Source: Bacteroides sp. OM05-12
GTDB taxonomy: Bacteria > Bacteroidota > Bacteroidia > Bacteroidales > Bacteroidaceae
Reading direction: 5' to 3'
Length of the DNA: 64,000 bases
Assembly (NCBI RefSeq): GCF_003438995.1
Contig: NZ_QSUN01000005.1
Location: forward strand, 1-64,000
Below, piece by piece: positions 8,287 to 17,259 of the stretch. The first letter of the stretch is position 1; each line of letters starts with the position of its first letter. The translations under genes were made by a program, and so were the position numbers. The notes under the pieces were generated by a model. That model ran no database searches. It saw only the letters and a list, made by a program, of their open reading frames with translations, and was not told the DNA's origin.

Positions 8287-11200
8287 ATGGAGATTACTGA
8301 ACTGCAAAGTATATATTCCAAGCATCCGAATATAGGAACTTTGGAAAAGATATTGAGAGATAATTCCGTAAAAACGGTTTTTCTGAAGGGGCTTTGTGCC
8401 TCTTCCGCTGCACTTTTGGCTTCTTCTTTTTTGAAGAAGCAGGAATATCCTTTTGTGTTTATTCTCGGTGATTTGGAGGAAGCCGGTTATTTTTATCATG
8501 ATTTAATCCAGATTAATGGAGAGGGGAGAACTTTATTCTTCCCTTCGTCTTATCGTAGGGCAATAAAATACGGACAGAAAGATGCCGCCAACGAGATCCT
8601 TCGCACGGAAGTCTTGAGTCGTTTGCAAAAATCATCGGAACCGCTTTGTATCGTGACGTATCCTGATGCACTGGCTGAAAAAGTAGTTTCTCTGCAGGAA
8701 TTGTCGGACAAAACATTGAAACTTCATAAAGGTGAGCAGGTGGATACGACGTTTATAACGGAAGTGTTGTCCGGTTACGGTTTTGAAAGGGTCGATTATG
8801 TGTACGAACCGGGGCAATATGCTGTTCGTGGTAGTATTATCGATGTCTTTTCTTTCTCGAGTGAATATCCTTTTCGTATTGATTTCTTCGGAGATGAAGT
8901 AGAGAGCATCCGTACCTTCGAAGTGGAATCACAGCTTTCCAAAGAGCGAAAAGAGAGTATTGCTATTGTGCCGGAACTGACAAGGAATAGCGGGGATGAA
9001 ATCTCTTTTTTGGATTTCCTGCCGGGCAATACAATGCTGGCTATGAAAGATTTCCTTTGGGTACGTGAGCGTATACAGGCTGTGCATGATGAGGCGCTTT
9101 CACCGCAAGCGTTGGCGATTCAGGAAGATGAGGAACGGGCGGAATTTAACTTGGAAAAGAAACTGATAGACGGTAGTGAGTTCACCGTAAAAGCGTTGGA
9201 CTTTCGTCGTATCGAATTTGGTAATAAGCCCACAGGTACGCCTCAGGCTACAATCACTTTCGATTGTTCTCCGCAACCTATATTCCATAAGAACTTTGAC
9301 TTGGTAAGCACTTCTTTTAAGGAATATCTTTCTAACGGCTATACCTTATATATATGTAGTGACAGTACGAAACAGACGGATCGTATCCGTGCTATTTTTC
9401 AAGACCGTAATGATGATATTCCTTTTACGGCATTAGACAGAACATTGCATGAAGGGTTTGCCGATAATACGTTGCGTTGTTGTTTCTTTACCGATCATCA
9501 GATATTCGACCGTTTCCACAAATATAATTTGAAAAGTGACAAGGCAAGGGGAGGTAAGGTGGCACTGACTTTGAAAGAGCTGAACCAATTCCAACCCGGC
9601 GACTTCGTTGTGCATACCGACCATGGTATCGGACGGTTTGCAGGACTTGTCCGCCTGCCGAATGGCAATACGACGCAGGAAGTTATCAAGCTGGTTTATC
9701 AGAATGAAGATGTTGTTTTCGTGAGTATCCACTCGCTTCATAAGGTTTCCAAATATAAGGGAAAAGAGGGGGAACCTCCGCGCTTGAATAAGTTGGGAAC
9801 AGGAGCTTGGGAGAAGATGAAAGAACGGACAAAGACCAAGATTAAGGATATTGCCCGTGATTTAATCAAACTTTATTCGCAACGAAAAGAGGAAAAAGGT
9901 TTTAGTTTTAGTCTGGATTCTTTTATGCAACATGAACTGGAGGCTTCTTTTATTTATGAGGATACTCCCGACCAGCTCAAGGCCACCCAAGAGGTAAAAC
10001 AGGATATGGAGAAAGACCGTCCGATGGATCGTCTGATTTGTGGGGATGTGGGATTCGGAAAGACGGAGGTTGCCATTCGTGCGGCATTTAAGGCAGTTTC
10101 GGATAATAAGCAGGTCGCAGTATTGGTTCCTACTACGGTGTTGGCTTATCAGCATTATAAAACTTTCAGTGAACGCCTCAAGGGTTTTCCGTGTAAGGTA
10201 GATTACTTGAGCCGTGCCCGTAAACCAGCCGATGCAAAAAGGGTTCTGAAAGAGTTGAAAGAAGGCGAAGTCAGCATTTTGATCGGTACGCACCGTATTA
10301 TTGGAAAGGACGTCAAGTTTAAAGATTTAGGATTACTGGTTATTGATGAAGAACAGAAATTCGGTGTAGCGGTCAAAGAAAAGTTGAAACAACTGAAAGT
10401 CAATGTGGATACCCTCACGATGACTGCAACTCCCATTCCCCGTACTCTTCAATTTTCATTGATGGGTGCGCGTGATCTTTCTGTTATCAGTACGCCACCT
10501 CCCAACCGCTATCCTATACAGACGGAGGTGCATACCTTTAATGAAGATATAATCCGGGAAGCGATTAATTTTGAGATGAGTCGTAACGGACAGGTATTCT
10601 TGGTGAATAACCGTATTCAGAATCTTCCGGAATTGGAAGCGATGGTGAGGCGGAATGTTCCGGATGCTCGTGTTTGCGTTGGGCATGGGCAACTAGAGCC
10701 AGAAAAGCTGGAAAAGATTATCCTTGATTTCGTGAATTATGATTATGATGTGCTTATAGCCACAACTATTATAGAAAGTGGTATAGATATACCTAATGCA
10801 AATACCATTATTATTAATCAGGCTCAAAACTTCGGCTTGAGTGATTTGCACCAGATGCGCGGGCGCGTGGGGCGTGGAAATAAAAAGGCCTTTTGTTATT
10901 TGCTGGCTCCTCCTTTAAGCAGTTTGACACCGGAGGCAAAGCGCAGGCTACAGGCGATTGAGAATTTCTCGGATTTGGGAAGCGGGATTCATATTGCCAT
11001 GCAAGATCTTGATATACGTGGTGCCGGGAATATGTTAGGGGCGGAACAAAGCGGCTTTATTGCGGATTTAGGTTATGAGACTTATCAGAAGATACTGAAT
11101 GAAGCAGTAAAAGAACTGAAGACAGAAGAGTTTGCGGATCTCTATGCAGAAGAACCGGAAGTGGGTGAGGAGAAGATAAGCGGCGAGAATTTTGTCGATG

Positions 11201-11658
11201 AATGTACGGTTGAGAGTGATTTGGAATTACTATTCCCGAATGAATATATACCGAGTAGCAGTGAGCGTATGTTGCTTTACCGCGAACTGGATAATATGGA
11301 ACTGGATAAAGACGTATCGGAATTTAAGCTGAGACTTGAAGATCGCTTCGGCAAGATTCCCTCCGAAGGTTTGGAACTTTTAAGAATCGTGCCTTTGCGC
11401 CGTATTGCCAAACGTCTTGGAGTGGAGAAAGTATTCCTGAAAGCGGGGAGAATGACTCTTTTCTTTGTGAATAATCCTGATAGCCCTTACTATCAAAGTG
11501 CGGCTTTCGGTAAAATCATTGATTATATGGGGAGGTATCCGCGTGCCTGTAATTTGCGTGAACAGAATGGGAAACGTAGTATGGTAATTAAGAATGTGGA
11601 AACAGTGGAGATTGCCGTCAGCATTCTTCAGGAGATTGTATCTTTGAAGGGAGAGTAA
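8287..11658 (+). CDS. mfd: Transcription-repair coupling factor Mfd
   Basis: Mfd removes RNA polymerase stalled at DNA damage and recruits UvrA. The 1123-residue length is normal. Domain order is an N-terminal UvrB-like region (1-340), a CarD-like RNA-polymerase interaction domain near 434 (PGDFVVHTDHGIGRFAGL), Walker A near 585 (GDVGFGKTE), a DEEQ box near 685, TATPIPRTL, motif VI near 857 (RGRVGRG), and the C-terminal regulatory TRCF domain. All motifs appear intact. The ATG at 8287 is the first in frame after the recombinase stop. Confidence 0.97.
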   Translation: MEITELQSIYSKHPNIGTLEKILRDNSVKTVFLKGLCASSAALLASSFLKKQEYPFVFILGDLEEAGYFYHDLIQINGEGRTLFFPSSYRRAIKYGQKDAANEILRTEVLSRLQKSSEPLCIVTYPDALAEKVVSLQELSDKTLKLHKGEQVDTTFITEVLSGYGFERVDYVYEPGQYAVRGSIIDVFSFSSEYPFRIDFFGDEVESIRTFEVESQLSKERKESIAIVPELTRNSGDEISFLDFLPGNTMLAMKDFLWVRERIQAVHDEALSPQALAIQEDEERAEFNLEKKLIDGSEFTVKALDFRRIEFGNKPTGTPQATITFDCSPQPIFHKNFDLVSTSFKEYLSNGYTLYICSDSTKQTDRIRAIFQDRNDDIPFTALDRTLHEGFADNTLRCCFFTDHQIFDRFHKYNLKSDKARGGKVALTLKELNQFQPGDFVVHTDHGIGRFAGLVRLPNGNTTQEVIKLVYQNEDVVFVSIHSLHKVSKYKGKEGEPPRLNKLGTGAWEKMKERTKTKIKDIARDLIKLYSQRKEEKGFSFSLDSFMQHELEASFIYEDTPDQLKATQEVKQDMEKDRPMDRLICGDVGFGKTEVAIRAAFKAVSDNKQVAVLVPTTVLAYQHYKTFSERLKGFPCKVDYLSRARKPADAKRVLKELKEGEVSILIGTHRIIGKDVKFKDLGLLVIDEEQKFGVAVKEKLKQLKVNVDTLTMTATPIPRTLQFSLMGARDLSVISTPPPNRYPIQTEVHTFNEDIIREAINFEMSRNGQVFLVNNRIQNLPELEAMVRRNVPDARVCVGHGQLEPEKLEKIILDFVNYDYDVLIATTIIESGIDIPNANTIIINQAQNFGLSDLHQMRGRVGRGNKKAFCYLLAPPLSSLTPEAKRRLQAIENFSDLGSGIHIAMQDLDIRGAGNMLGAEQSGFIADLGYETYQKILNEAVKELKTEEFADLYAEEPEVGEEKISGENFVDECTVESDLELLFPNEYIPSSSERMLLYRELDNMELDKDVSEFKLRLEDRFGKIPSEGLELLRIVPLRRIAKRLGVEKVFLKAGRMTLFFVNNPDSPYYQSAAFGKIIDYMGRYPRACNLREQNGKRSMVIKNVETVEIAVSILQEIVSLKGE

Positions 11659-11700
11659 TATTTCTTTTTGTATGTTCTCAAAGTAACTATTACCTGCAAG

Positions 11701-11871
11701 CTTCATCCTTCAGCTTGCCGATTTTATATTGATACTGAATGAGTTATCCTGAAAGATGGAATCATTCAGAATATTACTCATCATTCATTATCGGCTGAAC
11801 CTTTTTTCTAAAGAAAGTTCAGGATAACGAACTGGTAATCAAACCTGAATTCACAAGCTGAAAGATTGAAG
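11701..11871. repeat. About 170-bp imperfect palindrome downstream of mfd
   Basis: Outer arms (11701-11717 with 11854-11871, CTTCA...CAGCTTG) and inner arms (GTTATCCTGAA at 11743-11753 with TTCAGGATAAC at 11818-11828) are nested. A transcript could fold into a long hairpin. It may terminate mfd or be a decayed miniature mobile element. No gene is visible here. Confidence 0.55.
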
Positions 11872-11938
11872 GTTGATTGAGGGTAATTCGTTTTTTATAC
11901 TGTTTTTCACCGATAAACATCTTGATGTTTTTTTAAAT

Positions 11939-12033
11939 CATCAGGTTGTTTGAAAAAAACATAAGGTCGTTTGATTACGAAGATACGGTCGATTGTTCGC
12001 AAACGATAGGAGTTTGTAGACAACCGACCGTAT
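11939..12033 (+). repeat. 51-bp hairpin element with 44-bp flank, copy 1 (core inverted)
   Basis: A 44-bp flank (11939-11982) is identical to 50556-50599. It is followed by arm ATACGGTCGATTG (11983-11995), a 25-base core and arm CAACCGACCGTAT (12021-12033). The core is in the opposite orientation to copies at 22885-22935 and 50600-50650 when the flanks are aligned. It lies between the convergent mfd and tRNA-His genes. The remaining 12034-12130 shows nothing recognisable. Confidence 0.85.
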
Positions 12034-12130
12034 CCTAAACAATGGCTGTTTCCACCAACAATTAATCAACAACTACAAGAATAGAGGGTATTTATTTAAG
12101 TTTTGGCACTGAATATAGACCTTGGCGTAA

Positions 12131-12168
12131 AAGAAAAATCCTCGACAATCTATTGATTATCAAGGATT
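12131..12168 (-). terminator. Terminator of tRNA-His
   Basis: On the minus strand AATCCTTGA (12160-12168) pairs with TCGAGGATT (12137-12145), a 9-bp stem with one G-T pair. It is followed by TTTCTTTT. It sits 6 bases after the tRNA 3' end. Confidence 0.75.
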
Positions 12169-12173
12169 CTCTT

Positions 12174-12251
12174 TGGGGTGGCAGATGGGACTCGAACCCA
12201 CGACATTCAGAACCACAATCTGACGCTCTAACCAACTGAACTACAGCCACC
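12174..12251 (-). tRNA. tRNA-His (anticodon GTG)
   Basis: The cloverleaf is readable. The anticodon stem TCAGA/TCTGA encloses loop TTGTGGT with anticodon GTG. The T-arm is GTGGG-TTCGAGT-CCCAT. The 5' end carries the extra G-1 facing C73 that is diagnostic of tRNA-His, and CCA appears to be encoded. The acceptor stem has a T6-T67 mismatch compared with the E. coli pair. Confidence 0.95.
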
Positions 12252-12275
12252 ATATTTGCTTTCTCAAAAGCGATG

Positions 12276-12306
12276 CAAAGATAGATATTATCTTTTAATC
12301 TGCAAA
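12276..12306 (-). promoter_or_regulatory. Promoter of tRNA-His
   Basis: On the minus strand, -33 TTTG (12303-12306), a 19-base spacer and -7 TATCTTTG (12276-12283) fit the Bacteroidota consensus exactly. The tRNA starts 24 bases downstream of the -7 box. Confidence 0.8.
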
Positions 12307-12417
12307 TGTTTTAGACGTTTTTTTAATAATAGCACGAGAATTTTACTCCGTTCCCTGTCTATGCAATTTATGGCGGATTACAATCCCATTGATTGCCAAT
12401 AGGGTAGGTATTTGTAT

Positions 12418-13203
12418 TTACTGTTGGGTTTCCAACCAATGGTCAATTAATCTCCTTGCCATGCTTAGTTTTCGGGGCAATTCCGGTAAGTTGTCTTTGG
12501 TGTAGAATGCTCCGGAACTTAGCTCCTCATCTTGAAGCTTGATTTCTCCGCTTACATAATCGGCTGTGAAACCTACCATAAGGCCACTTGGATAGGGCCA
12601 CGGTTGGTTACCGAAATAAGTGATGTTGTTGATGGTCAGTCCGGTTTCTTCCATTACTTCACGTTTGACGCATTCTTCGAGCGTCTCACCGGTTTCAAGG
12701 AAACCTGCTACCAAACCGTGGAAAGTGCCTCGGAAGTTACGGGCATGCACTAGAAGGATGGAATCATCTTTACGTATGAGTACGATAATTGCCGTAGCTA
12801 TTGCCGGGTAATACTCTTGCTTGCATTGAGGACATTGCTTACAAATAGGAGTGGTTTGGATTGTTTTGATTCCGCATGCCGGACAGTATCGGCTATTTTT
12901 ATCCCAATGTAATATTTCGGCAGCTTTGCCTGCCATATTATAGAGTTTTTCTTCAATATAGTCATAAGAGGCGCGTAACCCCATCATTACATATTGGTCG
13001 GATTCTTCAACCGGATGGTCTAAAGAGAGCGTTTTACAAACAATTCCGTCCAAAGAGGCTACTTCATGGACAATCACATTTGGGAGTGTCGGGATAAGAG
13101 AGTCATATTCGTTAGGGATGGTATGTTTTCCGTTTCTCTTTTCCAATAGGATATTGTCTTTATAGAAGATAAACCAGAATGATTTACTGTTATTTGCAGT
13201 CAT
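12418..13203 (-). CDS. nudC: NAD(H) diphosphatase, NudC-type Nudix hydrolase
   Basis: The 261-residue protein shows the NudC layout: an N-terminal domain, a zinc ribbon of four cysteines (CPACG near 106, then CKQCPQC), and the Nudix domain with GFLETGETLEECVKREVMEE and ETGL following. Downstream QPWPYPSGLMVGF is the NADH-pyrophosphatase signature. It cleaves NAD(H) to nicotinamide mononucleotide and AMP, and NudC homologues also remove NAD caps from RNA. A -7-like TACTTTTG (13229-13236, minus) lies 25 bases upstream of the start. Confidence 0.93.
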   Translation of the reverse strand: MTANNSKSFWFIFYKDNILLEKRNGKHTIPNEYDSLIPTLPNVIVHEVASLDGIVCKTLSLDHPVEESDQYVMMGLRASYDYIEEKLYNMAGKAAEILHWDKNSRYCPACGIKTIQTTPICKQCPQCKQEYYPAIATAIIVLIRKDDSILLVHARNFRGTFHGLVAGFLETGETLEECVKREVMEETGLTINNITYFGNQPWPYPSGLMVGFTADYVSGEIKLQDEELSSGAFYTKDNLPELPRKLSMARRLIDHWLETQQ

Positions 13204-13255
13204 TATCGTAGTATTTATAATTGGACTGCAAAAGTAGGAATAATATTTTGAAATC

Positions 13256-13313
13256 TGTTTTTAAAAAGACCGGAGTTTACCGTGTATAAGATATTTATGT
13301 GGCAAACTCCGGT
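13256..13313 (-). terminator. Terminator of the RclA-like gene
   Basis: ACCGGAGTTT (13269-13278) and AAACTCCGGT (13304-13313) form a perfect 10-bp stem. On the minus strand it is followed by CTTTTTAAAA. It sits 5 bases past the stop codon of the flavoprotein gene. Confidence 0.85.
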
Positions 13314-13318
13314 GATTA

Positions 13319-14692
13319 TTAAAAGTTAAATAAATCATTCAGTGCCTCGCTTACACTTGGATGTGTATATATGGAATCCCGTAAGATGGTGTAGTCCTGT
13401 TGGGTACGCATAGCGAGTGTGACAAGATTTATAATCTCATTGGATTCCTCGCAGAACAGGGTACACCCCAGAATCTTGTGAGTATTTTTATCGATTACGG
13501 CTTTCATCAGTCCGTCCGTATTCCCTAAAGTCTTAATCCGTTGGTTGTCTGCCGCAGGTATTTTGACAACAGTAACATCCAAATCCCTTCTTAAAGCCTC
13601 TTCTTCATTTATACCTACATGTGAGAGTGGAGGATCGATGAAAACAGAATAGGCTACTATCTTGCGGTCGGATACTTTTCGGGTTTTATTTCCGAATATG
13701 TGATCCAATATGATACGTGAATCATCTAAAGATATATAGGTGAATTGCGGCCCTCCTTTTACATCTCCCAATGCGTAGATGTTAGGGACATTGGTTTGTA
13801 GAGAATCATTGGTAAGAATAGCCCCTTGAGCGTTGGTGGTGATTCCTGCAGCCGAAAGGTTTAATCCCTTTGTGTAGGGTCTTCTGCCTGTAGCCAATAA
13901 AACGGCATCCGCTTCCACATGATAAGGCAAATTATCTTGTGTATCGGTGTAAGTGATTGTAGCTCCGTTGGCGGTATCATATACAGTTTGAACTTTCGCA
14001 TTCATCTTGAACACGATTCCCTTTCTTTCGAGCGATTCTTTCACACTGTAAGCTATGTCACGGTCTTCCCGGGGAATAAGATGATTGCCGGATTCCAGTA
14101 CAGTGACTTTTGAACCGAATTCGGCATACATGGAAGCAAATTCAAGTCCGATATAGCCTCCTCCGATAATGACCAAATGCTTAGGCAATTCCGTTAATTC
14201 CATGATAGAAGTGCTGGTATATACAAATTGGCTCTCCTTTACTCCGGTTATATCAGGTATGACAGTTTCCGAACCGGTATCGATGAATATATATTTCGCT
14301 TGAAGTTCAATGATCTCTTTATCAGTCTTTACAGATACGGTTTCTGTTGAAACAAACGATGCCTCTCCATTATATACGGTTACATATCCGGTATTGATTA
14401 ATTTATTGTAATTGTTGTCCCGAAGTTGTTGGGTCAGTGCGTTCTTCTCATTAATAGCCTGACGATAGTCACTCGCTTGTTCCAGAAAGTTCCTGAATTC
14501 ATTACAGCTGTAAGTCTTGGCTTTGTGGATTAAGAATTTGGTCGGGATGCATCCTATATTCGGACATGTGCCTCCGTACATCTTGTTGGAACGTTCTATC
14601 AGAGCGATTGTCCATCCTCTTTGGGCAAACTTGGCAGCAAGTGTTTTACCGCCTTTTCCGAATCCGATGATAATGGCATCGTATTGTTTCAT
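13319..14692 (-). CDS. RclA/mercuric-reductase-like pyridine nucleotide-disulfide oxidoreductase
   Basis: The 457-residue FAD/NAD(P) enzyme has the N-terminal dinucleotide site (IIIGFGKGGKTLA), the redox-active pair C43-C48 in GGTCPNIGCIPTK, the second Rossmann site (VIIGGGYIGLEFAS), the FAD-binding ALGDVKGGPQFTY and a C-terminal dimerisation domain ending in YTHPSVSEAL. The KMYGGTCPNIGCIPTK block is closest to RclA (reactive-chlorine resistance, copper(II) reduction). It lacks the HPT-type tail expected in lipoamide dehydrogenase. The exact substrate cannot be decided by eye. No mer or rcl partner genes adjoin it. Confidence 0.8.
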   Translation of the reverse strand: MKQYDAIIIGFGKGGKTLAAKFAQRGWTIALIERSNKMYGGTCPNIGCIPTKFLIHKAKTYSCNEFRNFLEQASDYRQAINEKNALTQQLRDNNYNKLINTGYVTVYNGEASFVSTETVSVKTDKEIIELQAKYIFIDTGSETVIPDITGVKESQFVYTSTSIMELTELPKHLVIIGGGYIGLEFASMYAEFGSKVTVLESGNHLIPREDRDIAYSVKESLERKGIVFKMNAKVQTVYDTANGATITYTDTQDNLPYHVEADAVLLATGRRPYTKGLNLSAAGITTNAQGAILTNDSLQTNVPNIYALGDVKGGPQFTYISLDDSRIILDHIFGNKTRKVSDRKIVAYSVFIDPPLSHVGINEEEALRRDLDVTVVKIPAADNQRIKTLGNTDGLMKAVIDKNTHKILGCTLFCEESNEIINLVTLAMRTQQDYTILRDSIYTHPSVSEALNDLFNF

Positions 14693-14832
14693 ATCTTTTC
14701 TTGTTTTATGGTTTTTATTCTAAATGTTTAAACAGTTGAAAGGAAGATTCTGTTCGATTGGTTTTCAATCTTTCTTTCTCTTTAAAAAGAGTGTAATTTA
14801 AGCATAAATTTTCATGAATCAAATTTGTTACT

Positions 14833-14840
14833 TATATTTG
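14833..14840 (+). promoter_or_regulatory. -7 box for the TPR-HTH regulator gene
   Basis: TATATTTG matches TAnnTTTG and lies 25 bases before the ATG at 14865. Because this box would fall inside the longest possible reading frame (from 14814), it argues for the later start. No clear -33 box is seen. Confidence 0.5.
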
Positions 14841-14864
14841 TCAATATGCTTTAGATTTATTGCC

Positions 14865-16715
14865 ATGAAACAGATACTTCTTTTCCTTTTCTTATTGGGT
14901 ATATCTTCAGGTATGTCCATGGCTTCAAATGATACGGATCCGACTATACGCGATTCGGTTCGGATAAAATTAAACCAGCCCTGTGAGGATGTGGGTGAGC
15001 TCTTACTTTCTGTGAATGATTTTATATTGAGTCATGCACAAGAGGATGCTCAACTGCGTTTTGACCTGATAAGGCAGGAAGTGCTTCCTTTTGCATTGAA
15101 AAAGGAAAATCAAAAAGCCTATAAAGGTATAGCGTGGTTGTATTTTAACCTGTCATTGCTGTATGAGGAATGGGAGAAACATGTAGAGGCGTTGGCAATG
15201 ATGGATTCTGCTGTGTATTGGATTGACAAATCGGGAGACCGTGCCCGGCAGGCGAGACTCTATTATGCTTATGGTGATCGCCAGATATATTGCGGCAGTG
15301 TTGCAAAAGGGCATGAATATTATTATAAGTCTATAAAACTTTATGAAGAGTTAGGAGGATATGAGAAAGAAATTTCAGCTTGCTTCTTTCAATTGGCTAC
15401 AGGCTATTTGCAGATGCTGGATATGGACGGATTAAACAGAATTGTAGAGAAAATGACGGAGTTGAATAAAAGGAAGACGCTAATACCTTGTTCGTATGAC
15501 CTTTATTCTGTATTGACGGCGAAATATTCCATGTTGTCGGATGAGCATCCTGAAAACAAGTCTTTCCTTGATTCTATTATTTACTATTCTCATAAGTCCA
15601 TCGAACTGATAGAGAAACACGGTGATGAATTGCCCGGAACCATGCCTGCATGGAACTATTATAATCTGGCGTGTATCTATGATGACAAATTCGATCCTCC
15701 GCTTTATGACAGTATCTCCTATTATCTGGATAAGGCAATAGAAGTGAAGAAATATACCGAATCCGTGCGTCGTGAAGTCAATATCAGTGTATTCGACCTT
15801 CAGGCTTGGGTGTTCTATCAGCAGAAACAATATGCGCAGGCGGAGCAAAAGATGATGGAAGTTATTAGTTTGCTGGAGGAAAGCGGGGATGTTAATTCTC
15901 TGATAACGGAGTATGGTGAGGCATACGGGTTGTTGGTAAAGATTTATGAAGAGACGAACCGTCCGGTGCTTGCGTTGAAATATCAGAAACTGATGAATGA
16001 TATACATCGGAAACGTTTCAATCAGGAGAAGATGGAAGCGTTGAAAGAGCTTGAGGTGAAGTACGAGGTGGAGAAAAAAGAAAACCAGATAACATGGCTG
16101 GAAGAGAAAAATCAGGCGGCCCGTAAGACGATTATATTGGTGGTTTTTTTCCTGATTGCTTTATCTTTTGTGTTGATATTGATTTTGGTTTTATTCAGAC
16201 TGCGTAAACGTAATTTGGAACAGCAGGTTTATGAATCCGCACTTCTTGCCGAGTTGAAACAGGATGAACTGGTACAAAGCAGTTCGGAAAAGAAACGTTT
16301 GCAGGAAGAGTATGACAAACTTTCGGCACTTGCCCGTGAAAATGAGGATTTAGCAAAGAAATATGAGGTGCAACTCAGTACCATTAAGCAACAGATCAAT
16401 CAAGGTACGGTAGCGTCCGTAATCGGTAAGATGGTGGATATTGTGGAGCACTCTTTATTGGATACGGAAACCAAACAACTTTATGCAGGAAAACTGTTTT
16501 CTCTGGATACTGATGAAATGGAAAAGTTGTTTCTTCCCGTAGGAGATAAAATGACTTCTATGGATATGAAATATATCCTTTGTTTCTATGTGGATATGGA
16601 TGCGAAAGACATCGGATTGATGTTTAATGTGGAAGCGGCAAGTGTCTATACGGTTCGTTATCGTATCCGTAAGAAATTCAAGGATTATCCGTCTTTCAAG
16701 TTCTTAATGGGCTAA
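14865..16715 (+). CDS. TPR-containing membrane regulator with C-terminal HTH
   Basis: The 616-residue protein begins with a signal peptide (KQILLFLFLLGISSGMSMA), followed by a periplasmic region of tetratricopeptide-like helical repeats (about 60-420), one transmembrane helix near residue 430 (IILVVFFLIALSFVLILILV), a coiled coil (about 455-525) and a C-terminal helix-turn-helix of the LuxR/sigma-4 type (FNVEAASVYTVRYRIRKKF). This layout is a one-component sensor that could bind DNA while inserted in the membrane, a design found in several Bacteroidota. The next gene duplicates its C-terminal domain. The probable target is the secreted protein gene downstream; this is inferred from proximity. 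Confidence 0.75.
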   Translation: MKQILLFLFLLGISSGMSMASNDTDPTIRDSVRIKLNQPCEDVGELLLSVNDFILSHAQEDAQLRFDLIRQEVLPFALKKENQKAYKGIAWLYFNLSLLYEEWEKHVEALAMMDSAVYWIDKSGDRARQARLYYAYGDRQIYCGSVAKGHEYYYKSIKLYEELGGYEKEISACFFQLATGYLQMLDMDGLNRIVEKMTELNKRKTLIPCSYDLYSVLTAKYSMLSDEHPENKSFLDSIIYYSHKSIELIEKHGDELPGTMPAWNYYNLACIYDDKFDPPLYDSISYYLDKAIEVKKYTESVRREVNISVFDLQAWVFYQQKQYAQAEQKMMEVISLLEESGDVNSLITEYGEAYGLLVKIYEETNRPVLALKYQKLMNDIHRKRFNQEKMEALKELEVKYEVEKKENQITWLEEKNQAARKTIILVVFFLIALSFVLILILVLFRLRKRNLEQQVYESALLAELKQDELVQSSSEKKRLQEEYDKLSALARENEDLAKKYEVQLSTIKQQINQGTVASVIGKMVDIVEHSLLDTETKQLYAGKLFSLDTDEMEKLFLPVGDKMTSMDMKYILCFYVDMDAKDIGLMFNVEAASVYTVRYRIRKKFKDYPSFKFLMG

Positions 16716-16817
16716 AATAAGCGTATTTAGCGGTATCTGACAAGTTTAATCTATATTTGTCTATATTTTATTTGTCTGTTTAGGTCTAATTTTGTTTCCT
16801 GTTAACAAAATTGGATT

Positions 16818-17216
16818 ATGGGACAAGATTCTATAAAAGAGAACGAGACTGTTGTGCAATTATGCGACGGACAAAAAAGCGTATCTACGCGAAGTATGAG
16901 CCGTACGGTCATAGCTGCTATGGCAAATAAAATCATAGATATGATTCTTCACGCACCATTAGAGCCGGATTTGAAAGAAAACTATTGCAGAAAATTGTCC
17001 GGCCTTGCTTCAGACGAAGGTTTAATCATGATTTTTCTTTCTTGCGATTGCAAGATTACGCCGATGGATATGAAATATATTCTCTGCTTTTACATTGATA
17101 TGATGGTGAGAGATATCAGCCTTACTTTCAATGTGGAAGTAGCCAGTATATATACGGTTCGTTACCGAATCCGCAAGAAGTTCAAAGACAATCTGGCTTT
17201 TCAGTTTTTAATGTAG
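16818..17216 (+). CDS. Small HTH protein, paralogue of the upstream regulator's C-terminus
   Basis: The 132-residue protein lacks signal peptide, TPR and membrane helix. Its last 75 residues match the end of the preceding protein: both share MDMKYILCFY, a DIxLxFNVExASxYTVRYR core and IRKKFKD. It is probably a soluble DNA-binding partner or competitor of that regulator, produced by duplication. It lies 102 bases downstream of the regulator and 43 bases upstream of the large secreted protein gene, all on one strand. A -7-like TAATTTTG at 16787-16794 could give it its own promoter. Confidence 0.7.
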   Translation: MGQDSIKENETVVQLCDGQKSVSTRSMSRTVIAAMANKIIDMILHAPLEPDLKENYCRKLSGLASDEGLIMIFLSCDCKITPMDMKYILCFYIDMMVRDISLTFNVEVASIYTVRYRIRKKFKDNLAFQFLM

Positions 17217-17259
17217 ATTCTTCTTATATACCTTATTATATATTTAAAACTTAATAATT

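Noticed and set aside
11983..12033. Classic recombinase-controlled invertible promoter in the 51-bp hairpin
   Set aside because: The invertible core is only 25 bases, contains no TAnnTTTG box facing a gene, and lies between convergent genes. Template switching is a simpler cause.
13319..14692. Lipoamide dehydrogenase or mercuric reductase
   Set aside because: No pyruvate- or glycine-complex genes or mer genes adjoin. The YGGTCPNIGCIPTK block is closer to RclA-type proteins, and there is no C-terminal vicinal cysteine pair for mercury.
14814..14864. Longer N-terminus for the TPR regulator
   Set aside because: It would place the TATATTTG promoter box inside the gene and put extra residues before a good signal peptide.
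15480..16007. 175-residue minus-strand frame inside the TPR regulator gene
   Set aside because: No domain or start context, and the opposite strand encodes an uninterrupted TPR region.
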